A stretch of 64,000 bases of DNA from Planctomycetota bacterium (GCA_016208685.1 JACQXM010000062.1:148368-212367); one strand, 5' to 3'; positions 16,953 to 26,522 are shown, numbered from the stretch's first letter. A program made the numbers and translations. Notes: a model not told the origin generated them from the letters alone.

Positions 16953-17356
16953 GCCTCCAGACGCTCAATACGTTCCAGGTCGTTGCTTTGCCGGTGCTGC
17001 TGCTGCTCTTTGCGGGCAGCGTGGCAACGGCGATCCGTCGTCCGGGATCGCGACGGGCGGGGACGCTCTGGGCGCTGGTTTGGCTGGCGGCCGGCGTTGC
17101 CATCGCGCGGCCCAAACTCACGACGGCCGCGGCGGCGTGGCTGGGTATCGGCCGCGGGACGGATCTGGTCCTGTACTGCGCCGTGCTGGTGATGCTCATC
17201 GGGTTCTGGATGACCTACACACGACTGCGGCGACTCAGCCGAGAGATCACCCTGCTTACGCGGAACCTGGCGCTCCGCCAGGCGGGGGAGCCAGGCGGCG
17301 CGCCGAACGCCGGTGAGCGACACGACGATGAGCCACGCAACCGCGCGATAACCTGA
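16949..17356 (+). CDS. DUF2304 small membrane protein
   Basis: 135 residues with three hydrophobic segments (about 10-30, 37-57 and 70-92) followed by a basic, helical R-L-R-R-L-S-R-E-I-T-L-L tail, the DUF2304 pattern. These proteins often sit beside GT2 polyprenyl-phosphate glycosyltransferases and probably anchor or assist them. ATGA at 16949-16952 overlaps the GT2 stop, so translation is likely coupled. The last 25 residues are hydrophilic and not conserved-looking. Confidence 0.8.
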   Translation: MSLQTLNTFQVVALPVLLLLFAGSVATAIRRPGSRRAGTLWALVWLAAGVAIARPKLTTAAAAWLGIGRGTDLVLYCAVLVMLIGFWMTYTRLRRLSREITLLTRNLALRQAGEPGGAPNAGERHDDEPRNRAIT

Positions 17357-17386
17357 AGGCCCTTGGCCAAACGCCGGTGCCAAGGT

Positions 17387-17436
17387 GTGGCACGGGCACC
17401 TTGCCCGTGACATCATGGGCTCGAAGCCCAAGCCAC
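17387..17436 (+). repeat. Three-way-junction-like palindromic repeat, copy 1
   Basis: 50 bp. Outer arms GTGGC (17387-17391) and GCCAC (17432-17436) enclose two hairpins: ACGGGCA-CCT-TGCCCGT (17392-17408) and TGGGCT-CGA-AGCCCA (17416-17430). A second copy of the same length lies at 59844-59893 with about 42 of 50 identities. Confidence 0.8.
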
Positions 17437-17600
17437 GAATTCCGCCCCCGGCTGCGAAGGCGTTCGGCGCCGTGGCCGGCGCGGCGACGGCTCGCCTTCG
17501 CGTAGTACCGACATGATCCCAGGCTTGGCCCGAACCGACCCCTTCCAGAACGTCCCGGTCACCCCATGATTAGATGCGGTTGCCCTGGTTCGATGCCGCC

Positions 17601-19307
17601 TCAGTGCAGCCTTCCGCTACGGAAGATCGCCCAGCTCAGGCCCAGGCCCAGCACGCCGGCGATCAGGTAACCCACGATGCCGAAGTACTGGAACTTGATG
17701 TCGAACACCGTCAGCGAGGTGTTGGCGCTCACCACCACCGAGCTGCCCACGATGATGGCGGCGATCACCACGGAAAACGCCAGACGATTGCTGGAGCGAT
17801 CCAGCTCATTGGTGAGCCGGTCGATGTTCTCGTGACGGATGCGGAGCCGCCAGCCGCCGGCGGCCAGGCGCCGCATCCCTTCGCGCAACTGTCCCGGCGC
17901 CTGCCGGGCGATGCTCAACAGATGCCAGCTCCACAGCGCCGCGCCGCGCGCCAGCCGCGGCGGCGAGAGCCGCTCGCGCAGCACCTTGCGCAGTCGCTCG
18001 TCGAGCAGCTCGAGCATGATGAGCTCCGGGTCCAGACGGGCGCAGATGCCCGCCACCAGCCCCATGGCCTTAAAGAGCATGAGGACGTCGCGCGGCACAA
18101 CGACGTCGTGGTGGCGCACCACCTCGGAGAATTCGCTCATCAGCGTCCCGGGATCCAGCCGCTTGAGTGGTAGTCCGTAGTACTTGTCCAGCAGCGTCTG
18201 CAAAGCGCGGTGAAGCTGTCGACGATCGGTCTCCGCACCCAGCGCGCCGAGATCGGCCAGCCCGTCGATCACCACGTCCACTTCGCGGCTCACCGCCCCG
18301 TACACCAGCACCACGATCTGCGTCATCACATCGTCGGTGATGCCTCCCGTCTGCCCGAAGTCGATCAGTCCCACGGTGGCCGGCGGATCGATCAGCAGGT
18401 TTCCCGGATGCGGGTCGGCGTGAAACACGCCCAGCTCGAAGACCTGCTTCAGGAAGCACTCGGCGATGCGCCGCGCGATCAGCCTGCGATCGACGTAAAT
18501 ACCCTCAACGTCCGCGCCATCCGTCAGGGCACTGGCGTTGGTGCCCGAAAGCGCCTCCAGCGTCAGCACCCGCGGCCCGGTCAGATCCCAATACACGCGC
18601 GGGATGCGGATGCCTTCATCTCCCGCGAAGGCGCGCGCGAACCGTGAGGTCGCCGACGCCTCGTTGATGTAGTCCAGCTCCCGGGTGAGCATTTGCTCCA
18701 GTTCCGCCACCAGCAGCGTCGGGCGGTAGACGTTGAGTTCCGGCACCAGGCTTTCGAGCGACTGGGCCAGCCACGCCAGAAGCTGCATGTCGAGCTTGAT
18801 GACGTCCTCGATCCCCGGTCGGCGGACCTTCACCACGAGCTGCGTGCCGTCCCTGGCGACGGCGCGATGCACCTGTCCGATGGACCCACTGGCGATAGGG
18901 GTGGATTCGATGAAGGCGAAGCATTCCTCGACGGGCCGCCCGAGTTCCTTGGCGATGGACTGCAGCGCGACGGCGCCGTCGAACGGGGCCACGTCGTCCT
19001 GAAGCCGCCGAAGCTCCCCCAGCACGTCTGCCGGCACCACGTCCGGTCGGGTGCTCAACAACTGCCCGAGCTTGATGAACGTCGGGCCCAGTTCGGTACA
19101 GATATCAACGATGTGCCTGCCGATCGAGGTGGGGGTTTCCGCGGTTTCCGGCCGGCGCTTGCCGCGACGGAGCATCCAGACAGGGACGAATCGAGCCAGG
19201 TTGATCCGCGCCACCACGTGCCCGAACCCGTGCTGAGTGAGCACCATTGCCACCTGCCGCAGGCGATTGAGGCTCCGGACGCTGCGCGTGAACTGCAAGG
19301 GGGTCAT
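17601..19307 (-). CDS. ABC1/UbiB (AarF) family atypical kinase
   Basis: 568 residues. Hallmarks of the UbiB/ADCK family: K-L-G-Q at 79-82 within F-I-K-L-G-Q-L-L-S-T-R-P-D, the A-S-G-S-I-G-Q-V-H loop replacing the usual Gly-rich loop, H-A-D-P-H-P-G-N for catalysis and I-D-F-G for metal binding. Two hydrophobic helices end the protein (about 505-560), typical of membrane-bound members. UbiB proteins act as ATPases that support ubiquinone or other prenyl-lipid metabolism; no quinone gene lies nearby, so the exact role is open. ATG 19307 starts just before the conserved region and has no strong ribosome-binding site. It diverges from the secreted-protein gene at 19634. Confidence 0.88.
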   Translation of the reverse strand: MTPLQFTRSVRSLNRLRQVAMVLTQHGFGHVVARINLARFVPVWMLRRGKRRPETAETPTSIGRHIVDICTELGPTFIKLGQLLSTRPDVVPADVLGELRRLQDDVAPFDGAVALQSIAKELGRPVEECFAFIESTPIASGSIGQVHRAVARDGTQLVVKVRRPGIEDVIKLDMQLLAWLAQSLESLVPELNVYRPTLLVAELEQMLTRELDYINEASATSRFARAFAGDEGIRIPRVYWDLTGPRVLTLEALSGTNASALTDGADVEGIYVDRRLIARRIAECFLKQVFELGVFHADPHPGNLLIDPPATVGLIDFGQTGGITDDVMTQIVVLVYGAVSREVDVVIDGLADLGALGAETDRRQLHRALQTLLDKYYGLPLKRLDPGTLMSEFSEVVRHHDVVVPRDVLMLFKAMGLVAGICARLDPELIMLELLDERLRKVLRERLSPPRLARGAALWSWHLLSIARQAPGQLREGMRRLAAGGWRLRIRHENIDRLTNELDRSSNRLAFSVVIAAIIVGSSVVVSANTSLTVFDIKFQYFGIVGYLIAGVLGLGLSWAIFRSGRLH

Positions 19308-19633
19308 GGGAGGTAGCGTCGCCGGGCGGCGGCGAACCGTCAAACGGGCACCGTTGGCCGCACCGGGACCCACCGTTGTTCCCGTGAAACGCCGGACTGT
19401 ATTATCGGAACCAACGATCCTGCGCGGTCGCGCGCGGAGGATGCGGCAGACATTTCGGGCCAGAGTCGCGCCGGCGGGGTTCGGCGGCGACTCCTCTGGC
19501 GTGTCTCTGTGGCGCGGGCGGGGTGTTCCCGCTCCGTGCCCAAGCGGCGGAAGCTACGGTAGCCTGGGTGTCGATTCCGATACACCTGTGCTTACGACAT
19601 TCGACCGGTCATCCCTTTGAAAGGAAACGCATC
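19308..19633. other. Divergent intergenic region with putative promoter
   Basis: 326 bp between ubiB-like (minus) and the dockerin-type gene (plus). A plus-strand TTGTTC (19376-19381) and TATTAT (19400-19405) pair with an 18-bp spacer may serve the secreted protein, giving a leader of about 220 nt; the -35 box is poor. The AAGGAAA ribosome-binding site sits at its right end. Confidence 0.35.
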
Positions 19634-20827
19634 ATGGTACGGGCATTAGCAGCGGCGGCGGTCGCCTCGCTGGTTCTGGCGGCGACGGCCTCAGCAGCGG
19701 AACTCAATGTGAGCGTTACGGACGCCGCGGGCAACAGCGTCACGCAGGTCCAACCGGGCGCCACGGTGAACTACAAGGTCACCGGCCAGCTCAGCGACAC
19801 CAGCAACGAAGGCTTGGCGCTTTTCGGCTTCGATCTCGAGCTTACCGGCCCGGGCGGGACGGTGGCGCTTCCCAAGGCCGGCATCCCGACGACAGTCCCG
19901 ATGAACAACTTCGTGATCCCGCTGGGCATTTCCAACCCCGGCACGGTCACGCAGGACGACGGCTACGGCGGAACCATCATCGCCGGCAAGCTGGTGCAAT
20001 GCGGCGGCGGTCAGAACACCATCAAGAACACCATCGCCAACGCCGACTTCCCCATCGGCACGCCGATCCTCGGCGTGGCCAAGGGCAGCGCGCAGGTGCT
20101 GCTCACCGGCAGCTTTACCGCGCCGGCAGTGGAAGCCCAATACACGCTGACGCTCTCCGCGCTCTTCGGCAACGTGATCCGCGCCGGTGAGGTGATTACG
20201 AATCCGTTCCTGGCGACCGATGCCCTGGGCAACAGTCCCACCATCGGTAACCTCACGATCAACGTGGTGAGCTGCGTGCCGGACATCGCGGGGACCTCGG
20301 TTCCGGCGCAGAACACGCTGGACGCGCGTTATCCGCACGACATTAACAACGCGGCCCTCAAGTTCGGCTACGACACTTTCGACGTGGACGTGCCCGGCAG
20401 CGCCCTGGCGTGCTCGTTGGCGCCGGCGTCGTTCAGCGTCGCGGAGGTGGGCGGCGACGGCACCGCGCCCGGCATCGCCAGCGTGGTGCAGGTGGATGCG
20501 GACACCGTTCGCATTACGCTCGACGCCAAGATTGAGCCGCAGGCCTGGACGGTGATCTCGCCGGTGGGCGCCAACTCCGCCAAGAAGCTCTGCTACGGCT
20601 TCCTGCCCGGCGACGTGAACGGCAGCCGGGCCAGCAACGCGCAGGACATCACGGCGATCGTGAACGCCCTGAACAACGCCGTCCCGCGGCCGATCTCCTC
20701 CACGGACATCAACCGCAGCGGCGCCGCCAACGCCCAGGACATCACCGCCCTGGTGAACCTGCTGAACGGTGCCGCGGCCTTTGACCCGTGGCTGAACCGG
20801 ACAATCGCCGCGTCGCCCTGCCCGTAA
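19634..20827 (+). CDS. Secreted protein with C-terminal dockerin type I-like repeats
   Basis: 397 residues. A signal peptide (about 1-22, ending A-T-A-S-A-A) is followed by beta-rich sequence with cohesin-like character (V-Q-P-G-A-T-V-N-Y-K-V and G-F-D-L-E-L in the first 90 residues). The C-terminal ~65 residues hold two dockerin-like Ca-binding repeats (G-D-V-N-G-S-R-A-S-N-A-Q-D-I-T and T-D-I-N-R-S-G-A-A-N-A-Q-D-I-T). Such ends are widespread in planctomycete exported proteins, where they may direct assembly rather than a classic cellulosome. ATG 19634 has an AAGGAAA site. A strong terminator follows, so it is a single-gene unit. The ligand is unknown. Confidence 0.75.
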   Translation: MVRALAAAAVASLVLAATASAAELNVSVTDAAGNSVTQVQPGATVNYKVTGQLSDTSNEGLALFGFDLELTGPGGTVALPKAGIPTTVPMNNFVIPLGISNPGTVTQDDGYGGTIIAGKLVQCGGGQNTIKNTIANADFPIGTPILGVAKGSAQVLLTGSFTAPAVEAQYTLTLSALFGNVIRAGEVITNPFLATDALGNSPTIGNLTINVVSCVPDIAGTSVPAQNTLDARYPHDINNAALKFGYDTFDVDVPGSALACSLAPASFSVAEVGGDGTAPGIASVVQVDADTVRITLDAKIEPQAWTVISPVGANSAKKLCYGFLPGDVNGSRASNAQDITAIVNALNNAVPRPISSTDINRSGAANAQDITALVNLLNGAAAFDPWLNRTIAASPCP

Positions 20828-20873
20828 GGGCGCGCGAGCCAGGGGCGCCGAAGCGCCCGGATTACATGCAGCG

Positions 20874-20915
20874 TGCCCCGGTCGGGTATTCGCCCGGCCG
20901 GGGCACCGCCTTTTT
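20874..20915 (+). terminator. Rho-independent terminator after the dockerin-type gene
   Basis: Stem of 13 pairs with one G-T wobble (arms beginning TGCCCCGG and ending CCGGGGCA, 20874-20905), a 6-nt loop, and a run of five T at 20911-20915, 50 bp past the stop codon. Confidence 0.85.
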
Positions 20916-21077
20916 AGGTCCGGCGTCCTGTGCGTGGCGGCATCGTGTTCGTCGCGTGCTGCGGCGGTACTCGCCAAGCCTCGCGGCGCGCGGTAGGATT
21001 CGCGACGCGCGAACGGATACGGAGTCGGTCGCGTCAACGAAAACCTCCGAAACCGAAACTCGACAGGAGTACGTAGC

Positions 21078-21806
21078 ATGATGCGTCTTTCCCGTGCACT
21101 GGGAGCCTGTGTGCTCTGCCTCGCCTGCGGCCGGTGGGCGGCGGCGGAGACCATTGAAGAAGTGGAAAAGAAGCTCGTCGAAGCCCAGGGCAAGCTCAAG
21201 TCCTACACCGCCAAGACCAAAACCACGCAGGACCTGGATATGAGCGAAGAGTCGAAGATCAAGTCCACCGACGAAGGCACCATCGAGTGGATGCGCGTGG
21301 GCGATAAGACCCTGTTCCGCCAGGACAGCAAGAGCATGACCTCGGGGAAGCTTGGCGGCAAGGAGATGAAGGAGGAACTCACCCAGACGATCATCAACGA
21401 CGGTCAGTTCTTCTACACCCTGTCGGATCAGGGAGGGCAGAAGACGGCCTACAAGACCAAGGCCGATGACAGCATGACCAACGACGCCAAGCAGATGTTC
21501 GCCATGATGCGCGAGGACCACAACCTCAAGCTGGTGGGCGATGAGAAAGTCGACGGCGCGGACTGCTACGTGGTGGAACTGGTGCCCAAACAGACGGAGG
21601 GCAACCCCGTGGTTAAGAACATCATGTCTTTCCGCAAGGACTGCGGCATTGCCGTCAAGACCGTCGGCAAGGACAAGAACGACAAGGTCATCTTCACCAA
21701 CACCACCACGGACATCAAGCTCAACGCCGAGATCGCCCGCGATCGCTTCGAATTCAAGGCTCCTGAGGGCGTCGAGCTTATGGACATGTCCAAGGAACAA
21801 CCGTAA
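21078..21806 (+). CDS. LolA-like exported lipoprotein-carrier-fold protein
   Basis: 242 residues with a signal peptide (about 1-23, cleaving near W-A-A-A). The mature part opens with a long helix (E-E-V-E-K-K-L-V-E-A-Q-G-K-L-K-S-Y) and continues with beta-strands, as in the LolA/RseB fold that cradles lipid chains. It is Lys-rich and soluble. LolA carries lipoproteins across the periplasm; many planctomycete relatives are simply 'outer-membrane lipoprotein-sorting' family and the cargo is unknown. An AGGAGT site precedes ATG 21078. A perfect 8-bp hairpin (21819-21845) lies just after the stop. No LolB or LolCDE gene lies next to it. Confidence 0.65.
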   Translation: MMRLSRALGACVLCLACGRWAAAETIEEVEKKLVEAQGKLKSYTAKTKTTQDLDMSEESKIKSTDEGTIEWMRVGDKTLFRQDSKSMTSGKLGGKEMKEELTQTIINDGQFFYTLSDQGGQKTAYKTKADDSMTNDAKQMFAMMREDHNLKLVGDEKVDGADCYVVELVPKQTEGNPVVKNIMSFRKDCGIAVKTVGKDKNDKVIFTNTTTDIKLNAEIARDRFEFKAPEGVELMDMSKEQP

Positions 21807-21929
21807 CGATCGACCATAGCCCGGCGGCCGAACCGGTCGCCGGGCGGCGCGACGAACGGCCCGGGGCTCCGGGCGTAGCCCGCGCAGCGCCGAGGCGACA
21901 ACGGGCGCCGCGGACGCGGGCCCAGCGGA

Positions 21930-23495
21930 CTATCGAACCGCCGCCAACGTCCATGCCAGCGCCGCGGCGGCCGTGGTCAGCGCCCACCCGGCGCGAAGTC
22001 GCCGCACCGCCGGAGCGTCCTCGGATTCGCGCCACGCCAGCGCCGCTCCGAGTAGCAGCAACAGCACGGTAATCGCGCCAAGGGCCGACGCCGCGCCGAG
22101 CTGCGCCACGGCCAGGGGCGCGACGAACCCCACGGCGACGGCGCCGCCGACGAGCATGCGTGCCAGGACCACGGCATCAGCGCCGGATCGGCCGGCCGTC
22201 CGTTGCACCAGGGCCTGCCGACCACGGGCCTTGGCGAACCCCATCGCCGCGGCCGCCGCACAGGCGAGCATCGCCGCCGCCCCACCGTCCGGAGACCGAT
22301 CGCCGCGCAAGCACAACACAGCCAGCCCCAGCGTCAACCCGGCAACCGCGGAGGCTCCGCCGAAGCTGCCGACGGACGGCGCGGCGCCCGTGCGCGTGGC
22401 GCACCCAACCAGGATCCCGGCGGTGAGCGAAAGGAGCAGGAACACCGCGTGCCGCCGCGGGTCGCCGGTCGAGGCGACGGCTGACATCCAGATGGCCATG
22501 GCGCAGGCCGCCGCGGTGCCGACGGCGACGATCGCCGTACGCAGCAGCGTCGGCGACTGGTCGCTCCATTGGGGCAGGGCGCTGCGCTGCTCGGCTGCGT
22601 CGCCGGCAGCCTCATAACCGCGCGACGGTGGAGCCGATAGCCCCGCCACCAGCGAGGCCGCCAGGGCTGCCAGTGCCGCCGCCCCCCACGCCAACGCTCC
22701 ACTCCGCGCCGGACTCGCCAGGGCCGCGGCCGCCGTCACCCCCAGCGCCGCGCCCAGTAGCAGCCACGCCGTGGTCCTCGCGTCGCCGTGTTCGTCCCGG
22801 CCACCGAGCCGTTGACTGAACGAGAGTGCCAGGCCCAGGCACGCCAGGGGCAGGACCAGCACGCTGAAGACCATCAGCGCGTGCAGCGGCGGCAGAGCCG
22901 GCGCCGACCACACGAAGTTAGCATCGAGCCAGGCCAGCAACGCCTCCGCAAGCCTGAGCCACAAGGGAATGAGCACCGTGGCGATCCCCGCGGCGAGCGC
23001 CACGGCCGACAGCACCACCCATTGCAGGGGTCGGTCGACGCAATCCAGCGCCCAAACCACCTGGGCGACCGGGACCTCCGCGCGGCGCCGCGCCAGCCGG
23101 TGCCAGGCAGCGGCACAGCACCAGACGACGAAGCGCTGCGGCAGGCGCACGCCGATCGCCAGCGCCAGCATGCCTGCCGCGAGCACCGTACGCGGGTGCG
23201 GGCCGTCGGCGCCGAACTGCCGGGCGAACCGGGGTATGGCCGCCACGACCACGATGGCCGCCGCCGTACCGATAAGCACCGAAACGACCCTGGCGGCGGC
23301 ACGCCGCGCGGAGGCGGCCGTGGGCGCCGGAACGCGAGTGGCCTCGGCGCCCGGGGACCGAGGGGCGATGGGGCCCGGCCGCTGCCCTGCGCCCGCGCCG
23401 CGTCGGCGGGCCGGCACAAGTCGCCGGTGCGATCGCGGGCCGGCGACGCCCAGCGCCAAGTGCCGCACTCCGCCGCGTCGGGTTCGTTTGGCCAT
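21930..23495 (-). CDS. Multi-spanning membrane protein of unknown function
   Basis: 521 residues. The first ~65 residues are Arg/Pro/Ala-rich and polar, and the rest carries about twelve hydrophobic segments separated by short loops. I recognise no catalytic or transport motif. It is extremely rich in Ala, Leu and Val. The start at ATG 23495 lies 18 bp past the birA stop, so it is probably co-transcribed with birA and the GT39-type gene upstream. The polar N-terminus may be overcalled; a start closer to the first membrane segment is possible. No function is claimed. Confidence 0.6.
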   Translation of the reverse strand: MAKRTRRGGVRHLALGVAGPRSHRRLVPARRRGAGAGQRPGPIAPRSPGAEATRVPAPTAASARRAAARVVSVLIGTAAAIVVVAAIPRFARQFGADGPHPRTVLAAGMLALAIGVRLPQRFVVWCCAAAWHRLARRRAEVPVAQVVWALDCVDRPLQWVVLSAVALAAGIATVLIPLWLRLAEALLAWLDANFVWSAPALPPLHALMVFSVLVLPLACLGLALSFSQRLGGRDEHGDARTTAWLLLGAALGVTAAAALASPARSGALAWGAAALAALAASLVAGLSAPPSRGYEAAGDAAEQRSALPQWSDQSPTLLRTAIVAVGTAAACAMAIWMSAVASTGDPRRHAVFLLLSLTAGILVGCATRTGAAPSVGSFGGASAVAGLTLGLAVLCLRGDRSPDGGAAAMLACAAAAAMGFAKARGRQALVQRTAGRSGADAVVLARMLVGGAVAVGFVAPLAVAQLGAASALGAITVLLLLLGAALAWRESEDAPAVRRLRAGWALTTAAAALAWTLAAVR

Positions 23496-23513
23496 GTCAG
23501 GCGCCCACGGGGT

Positions 23514-24389
23514 TCAGGAGGTCGTCGTATCCGCGGCGTTGAAGGCGCGGATCCCGCCCTCGTCGAGCTGTACGATGAGTGCGGCGGCCGGGTCCAGATC
23601 CAGCACCGTGCCGCTGTACCAACGGTCGCCCTGCCGCAACCGTACGCGGTGCCCCAGCGCGTCGGCGCGCTCCAGCCAGGCACTTCGCAAGCTCGCGTAG
23701 GCCCAATCCGCCGCCGGGTGCAGCCATTGATTCAGCTCCCGGAGCAGCGCCGCGGCGAGCGCCGTGCGATCGATGGCGCGGCGGCTCTCGATCTCCAGTG
23801 ACGTGGCCCGTCCGGCGAGCGGCGGCGGCAGGTGCGCCGGTTGTTGCAGACAGTTGATGCCAATGCCCAAGGCGTACGCCGTGCGGTCGTCCGCGAGGCG
23901 GCGCGATTCCACCAGCACGCCGCCTACCTTGCGCCCGCGCACCAGGAGATCGTTGGGCCATTTGATGGTGGGCACGAGCTCGGTGCAGGCGGCCACCGCC
24001 CGGCAGCCGCAGACCGCGGCGATCATCCCTATTTCCCCGCCTCGACGCCCGCCCTCGCGTTCGATCAGGGCCACGCTGCACAGCAGACTCGCCCCCCGCG
24101 GCGACTCCCAGATCCGCCCCAGCCGCCCGCGACCGGCTGTCTGTTGTTCCGCGAACACCGCCAGGCCGTCTGCATCCCCGCCATCGACTGCGTGCCAGAC
24201 GAGGTCGTTGGTGCTGGACGTCGAGAGCACATGCTCGATGCGGCGTCCGATGCGCGCGCCGCCGACGTGGCGGCGAATCGCGCCGACGTCCAGTACGCCA
24301 CCGTCCGGCCCCGTGGCAGGCAGGAAGGCGACGTCTCCGGCCGCCGTGCGACGATGGGGTCCGGCGCTAGCTCTACACCACGCGTCCAT
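23514..24389 (-). CDS. birA: Biotin-protein ligase
   Basis: 291 residues. It activates biotin as biotinyl-AMP and transfers it to lysine in carboxylase carrier domains. The signature G-R-G-R-L-G-R is at 86-92, K143-W-P-N-D147 supplies the active-site lysine, and G-G-V-L-V-E and G-I-G-I-N-C follow as expected. The N-terminal ~45 residues do not show a clear DNA-binding helix-turn-helix, so this looks like a ligase without the E. coli-type repressor domain. A C-terminal beta-domain is present (G-H-R-V-R-L, then Y-S-G-T-V-L-D). The ATG at 24389 directly abuts the TAG of the upstream gene, so translation is likely coupled. Confidence 0.9.
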   Translation of the reverse strand: MDAWCRASAGPHRRTAAGDVAFLPATGPDGGVLDVGAIRRHVGGARIGRRIEHVLSTSSTNDLVWHAVDGGDADGLAVFAEQQTAGRGRLGRIWESPRGASLLCSVALIEREGGRRGGEIGMIAAVCGCRAVAACTELVPTIKWPNDLLVRGRKVGGVLVESRRLADDRTAYALGIGINCLQQPAHLPPPLAGRATSLEIESRRAIDRTALAAALLRELNQWLHPAADWAYASLRSAWLERADALGHRVRLRQGDRWYSGTVLDLDPAAALIVQLDEGGIRAFNAADTTTS

Positions 24390-26357
24390 CTATGGCCGCT
24401 CACCCAGGCTCCAACCGCCGACCGCAGCGCGGTCCCAATTCCACTCGATCGTCTCAACGGGGCGCTCGCGGTCGCACAATACCATCAGGATGGGATCGTG
24501 CGGCGGGCGATCGCGGAAATCGTAGCCCACCGCGTCGTACCGCGTAAGCAGGAAGCTCGACCATTCCGCGAAGGCCTCCTCGCCCAGCACCACCAGGATG
24601 AGGCGGGGGCGGCGCCGGGCGATTTCCTCCAGCATGACGGCCCGTCGCTCGGCGTGTCCGCGGTAGCCGGAGCGCAGCCCGGTGACCATGGTGTATCGTG
24701 AGGCACAGCGGCGCCGCGCGTAGTAGTAGATTTCCGCCTCGTTGCCGTAGACGAAGATCTCGTCGCCGGGCTGCGTCACCCGCGCCACGTTTTCGCCCTG
24801 GGCCCGGCCCCAGAAATCGCGGCCGTTGTAACGCCGGATCGTCACGCCGAACGGCGGCTGGCCGAGGTAGTGCCGGTACTCGGTTACTACTGAGGCACCG
24901 AGCACCAGTGCCATCATCAACAGCGCCACCGTTAACCCGCGGCGATGCCACCGCGTCGTTGGCGGCGCCGGGTCCCCGCCGTAAGGCCGCGGGTGGCGCG
25001 CCACCGACGCTTCCCCGCATTCCCCCAGGCGCCCGACCGCCACGCCCACAGCGACCACCAGCGGTGGCAACATCAGGTAGTAGTAATGAGGCCAGAACTG
25101 CGCCGGCAGGCAGGTTGCAAGGTAGGCGGCAACGACCAGTCCGGCGACCGCCCCCGCGATGCGATCCCGGCGACGCAACGCGCACCATAGCAGATAGACG
25201 GTCGCCGCCCCGCCGCCGACCCAGAGCGGAAGCGCACTATCGAAGACAAACGGCTGCTTCTGCCTTCCCGGACGGAAGAAGTCAACGAAACGCCAGGAGA
25301 AGGAATCGGCCCCGGCGCTGTAGCTGAGATTGAACCCGAAGACCGCATCGAGGAAAGCGCCTCCGCGCTGCGTTGCCGCGAAGTAGGCGAAAGCCGCAAG
25401 CCAGAGCAGCAACGGACCCGCGCCGAACGCAAGCAGCCGGTACGGCACCGGCGGCGAGCGCCGACCGCCGCCGGTCGGCCGGCCCGTGAGCGCTACCCAT
25501 GCCGCCAGCACCACCCAGTGCACAGCAAGGATCGTCTTCAGGCTGGAACCAACGGCGAGCGCTAGCCCTCCCAGACAAAGTGAGCCCAACGCATCCGTCG
25601 GCGCGCGCTGCGCCGAGTCCCGCGCCCGCCACGTCCGCAGCACGAGCCACCACGCGGCCAGCGCGGCCGTCGTCATGTAGATTTCGCGGTTGCAACTGTC
25701 GCCTGCCGTGCCCGGATCGGCGTTGACCACAGCAAAGAGCAGCGCCGCGGCCAGGGCGGGCAGTCGGCCGGCGGCGGAGCGCACGATGGCGAAGATCAGC
25801 AGCAGGTTTGCTGCGGAGAAGCCGGTGGCCATCCAGCGGATGACCTCGGGCGAATCCCCGAGGAAGTAGATGATCGCGGCAAACAGCGCAAACACGCCGA
25901 AGGGTTGGTGATCCCATACGTCGAGGTACAGGCGTTCGCCGGCGAGCAGCCGGGCCCCGATGAGCGCGTAGTTGCATTCGTCCGTCTCCAGCGGCACGGC
26001 GAACGCATGCAGGCGGAACGCCACCAACAGGAGCAGCGCGGCCGCCAATCCCAGGTACTCGAGCCATGCGGGTGCCAGCAGCAAGGCGCCGCGACGTCGT
26101 CCGTCCGCGCCTGAGCCGACCGGGTGCCCATGTCTCGTCGCTGTGAAGGCAGCACCTCGTTGATCGCTGATTGCCGGTGGACGATCCGGAGCCGCTCCGC
26201 TTCGAGTCGGCCGCTTGCTTACGGTCGGGGCGCTGTTCCCGCGTCCTCCAGTCGCCCACGCTGGGTTGGAGCCGCTGACGCTGGCGCCTCCCTCGGATGG
26301 AAGAGGCGCGCGCCGCGAGTGGGGACTGCTGTCTCGATCCGTATGCGGCGCCCGCAT
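24390..26357 (-). CDS. GT39/ArnT-type membrane glycosyltransferase
   Basis: 655 residues as annotated. The first ~90 are polar with no conserved look, then about ten to twelve membrane segments begin near residue 92. The first outer loop has L-E-T-D-E-C-N-Y-A (the acidic D-E pair of GT-C enzymes) followed by L-L-A-G-E-R-L-Y-L-D-V-W-D-H-Q-P, typical of the GT39/dolichyl-phosphate-mannose transferase clan. The last ~150 residues form a soluble periplasmic domain. It would use a polyprenyl-linked sugar, possibly from the GT2 enzyme at 16209. ATG 26357 is the only standard start far upstream and has no ribosome-binding site, so the true N-terminus may be near residue 90. Confidence 0.75.
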   Translation of the reverse strand: MRAPHTDRDSSPHSRRAPLPSEGGASVSGSNPAWATGGRGNSAPTVSKRPTRSGAAPDRPPAISDQRGAAFTATRHGHPVGSGADGRRRGALLLAPAWLEYLGLAAALLLLVAFRLHAFAVPLETDECNYALIGARLLAGERLYLDVWDHQPFGVFALFAAIIYFLGDSPEVIRWMATGFSAANLLLIFAIVRSAAGRLPALAAALLFAVVNADPGTAGDSCNREIYMTTAALAAWWLVLRTWRARDSAQRAPTDALGSLCLGGLALAVGSSLKTILAVHWVVLAAWVALTGRPTGGGRRSPPVPYRLLAFGAGPLLLWLAAFAYFAATQRGGAFLDAVFGFNLSYSAGADSFSWRFVDFFRPGRQKQPFVFDSALPLWVGGGAATVYLLWCALRRRDRIAGAVAGLVVAAYLATCLPAQFWPHYYYLMLPPLVVAVGVAVGRLGECGEASVARHPRPYGGDPAPPTTRWHRRGLTVALLMMALVLGASVVTEYRHYLGQPPFGVTIRRYNGRDFWGRAQGENVARVTQPGDEIFVYGNEAEIYYYARRRCASRYTMVTGLRSGYRGHAERRAVMLEEIARRRPRLILVVLGEEAFAEWSSFLLTRYDAVGYDFRDRPPHDPILMVLCDRERPVETIEWNWDRAAVGGWSLGERP

Positions 26358-26522
26358 GGTCGGCCATCGTACTGCACACCCCGCCGGTCATCGACGGGTC
26401 GGCGCGGGACCGCGCGGACCCTTTGGTCCGCAGGCCTCCCCGCCCACCTTGCCTCCCCGACCGCCGGGGGGCAGAATCCCAGTCCGACGAGGGATTCATG
26501 CCTCACGTCGAATGGGGCGACC

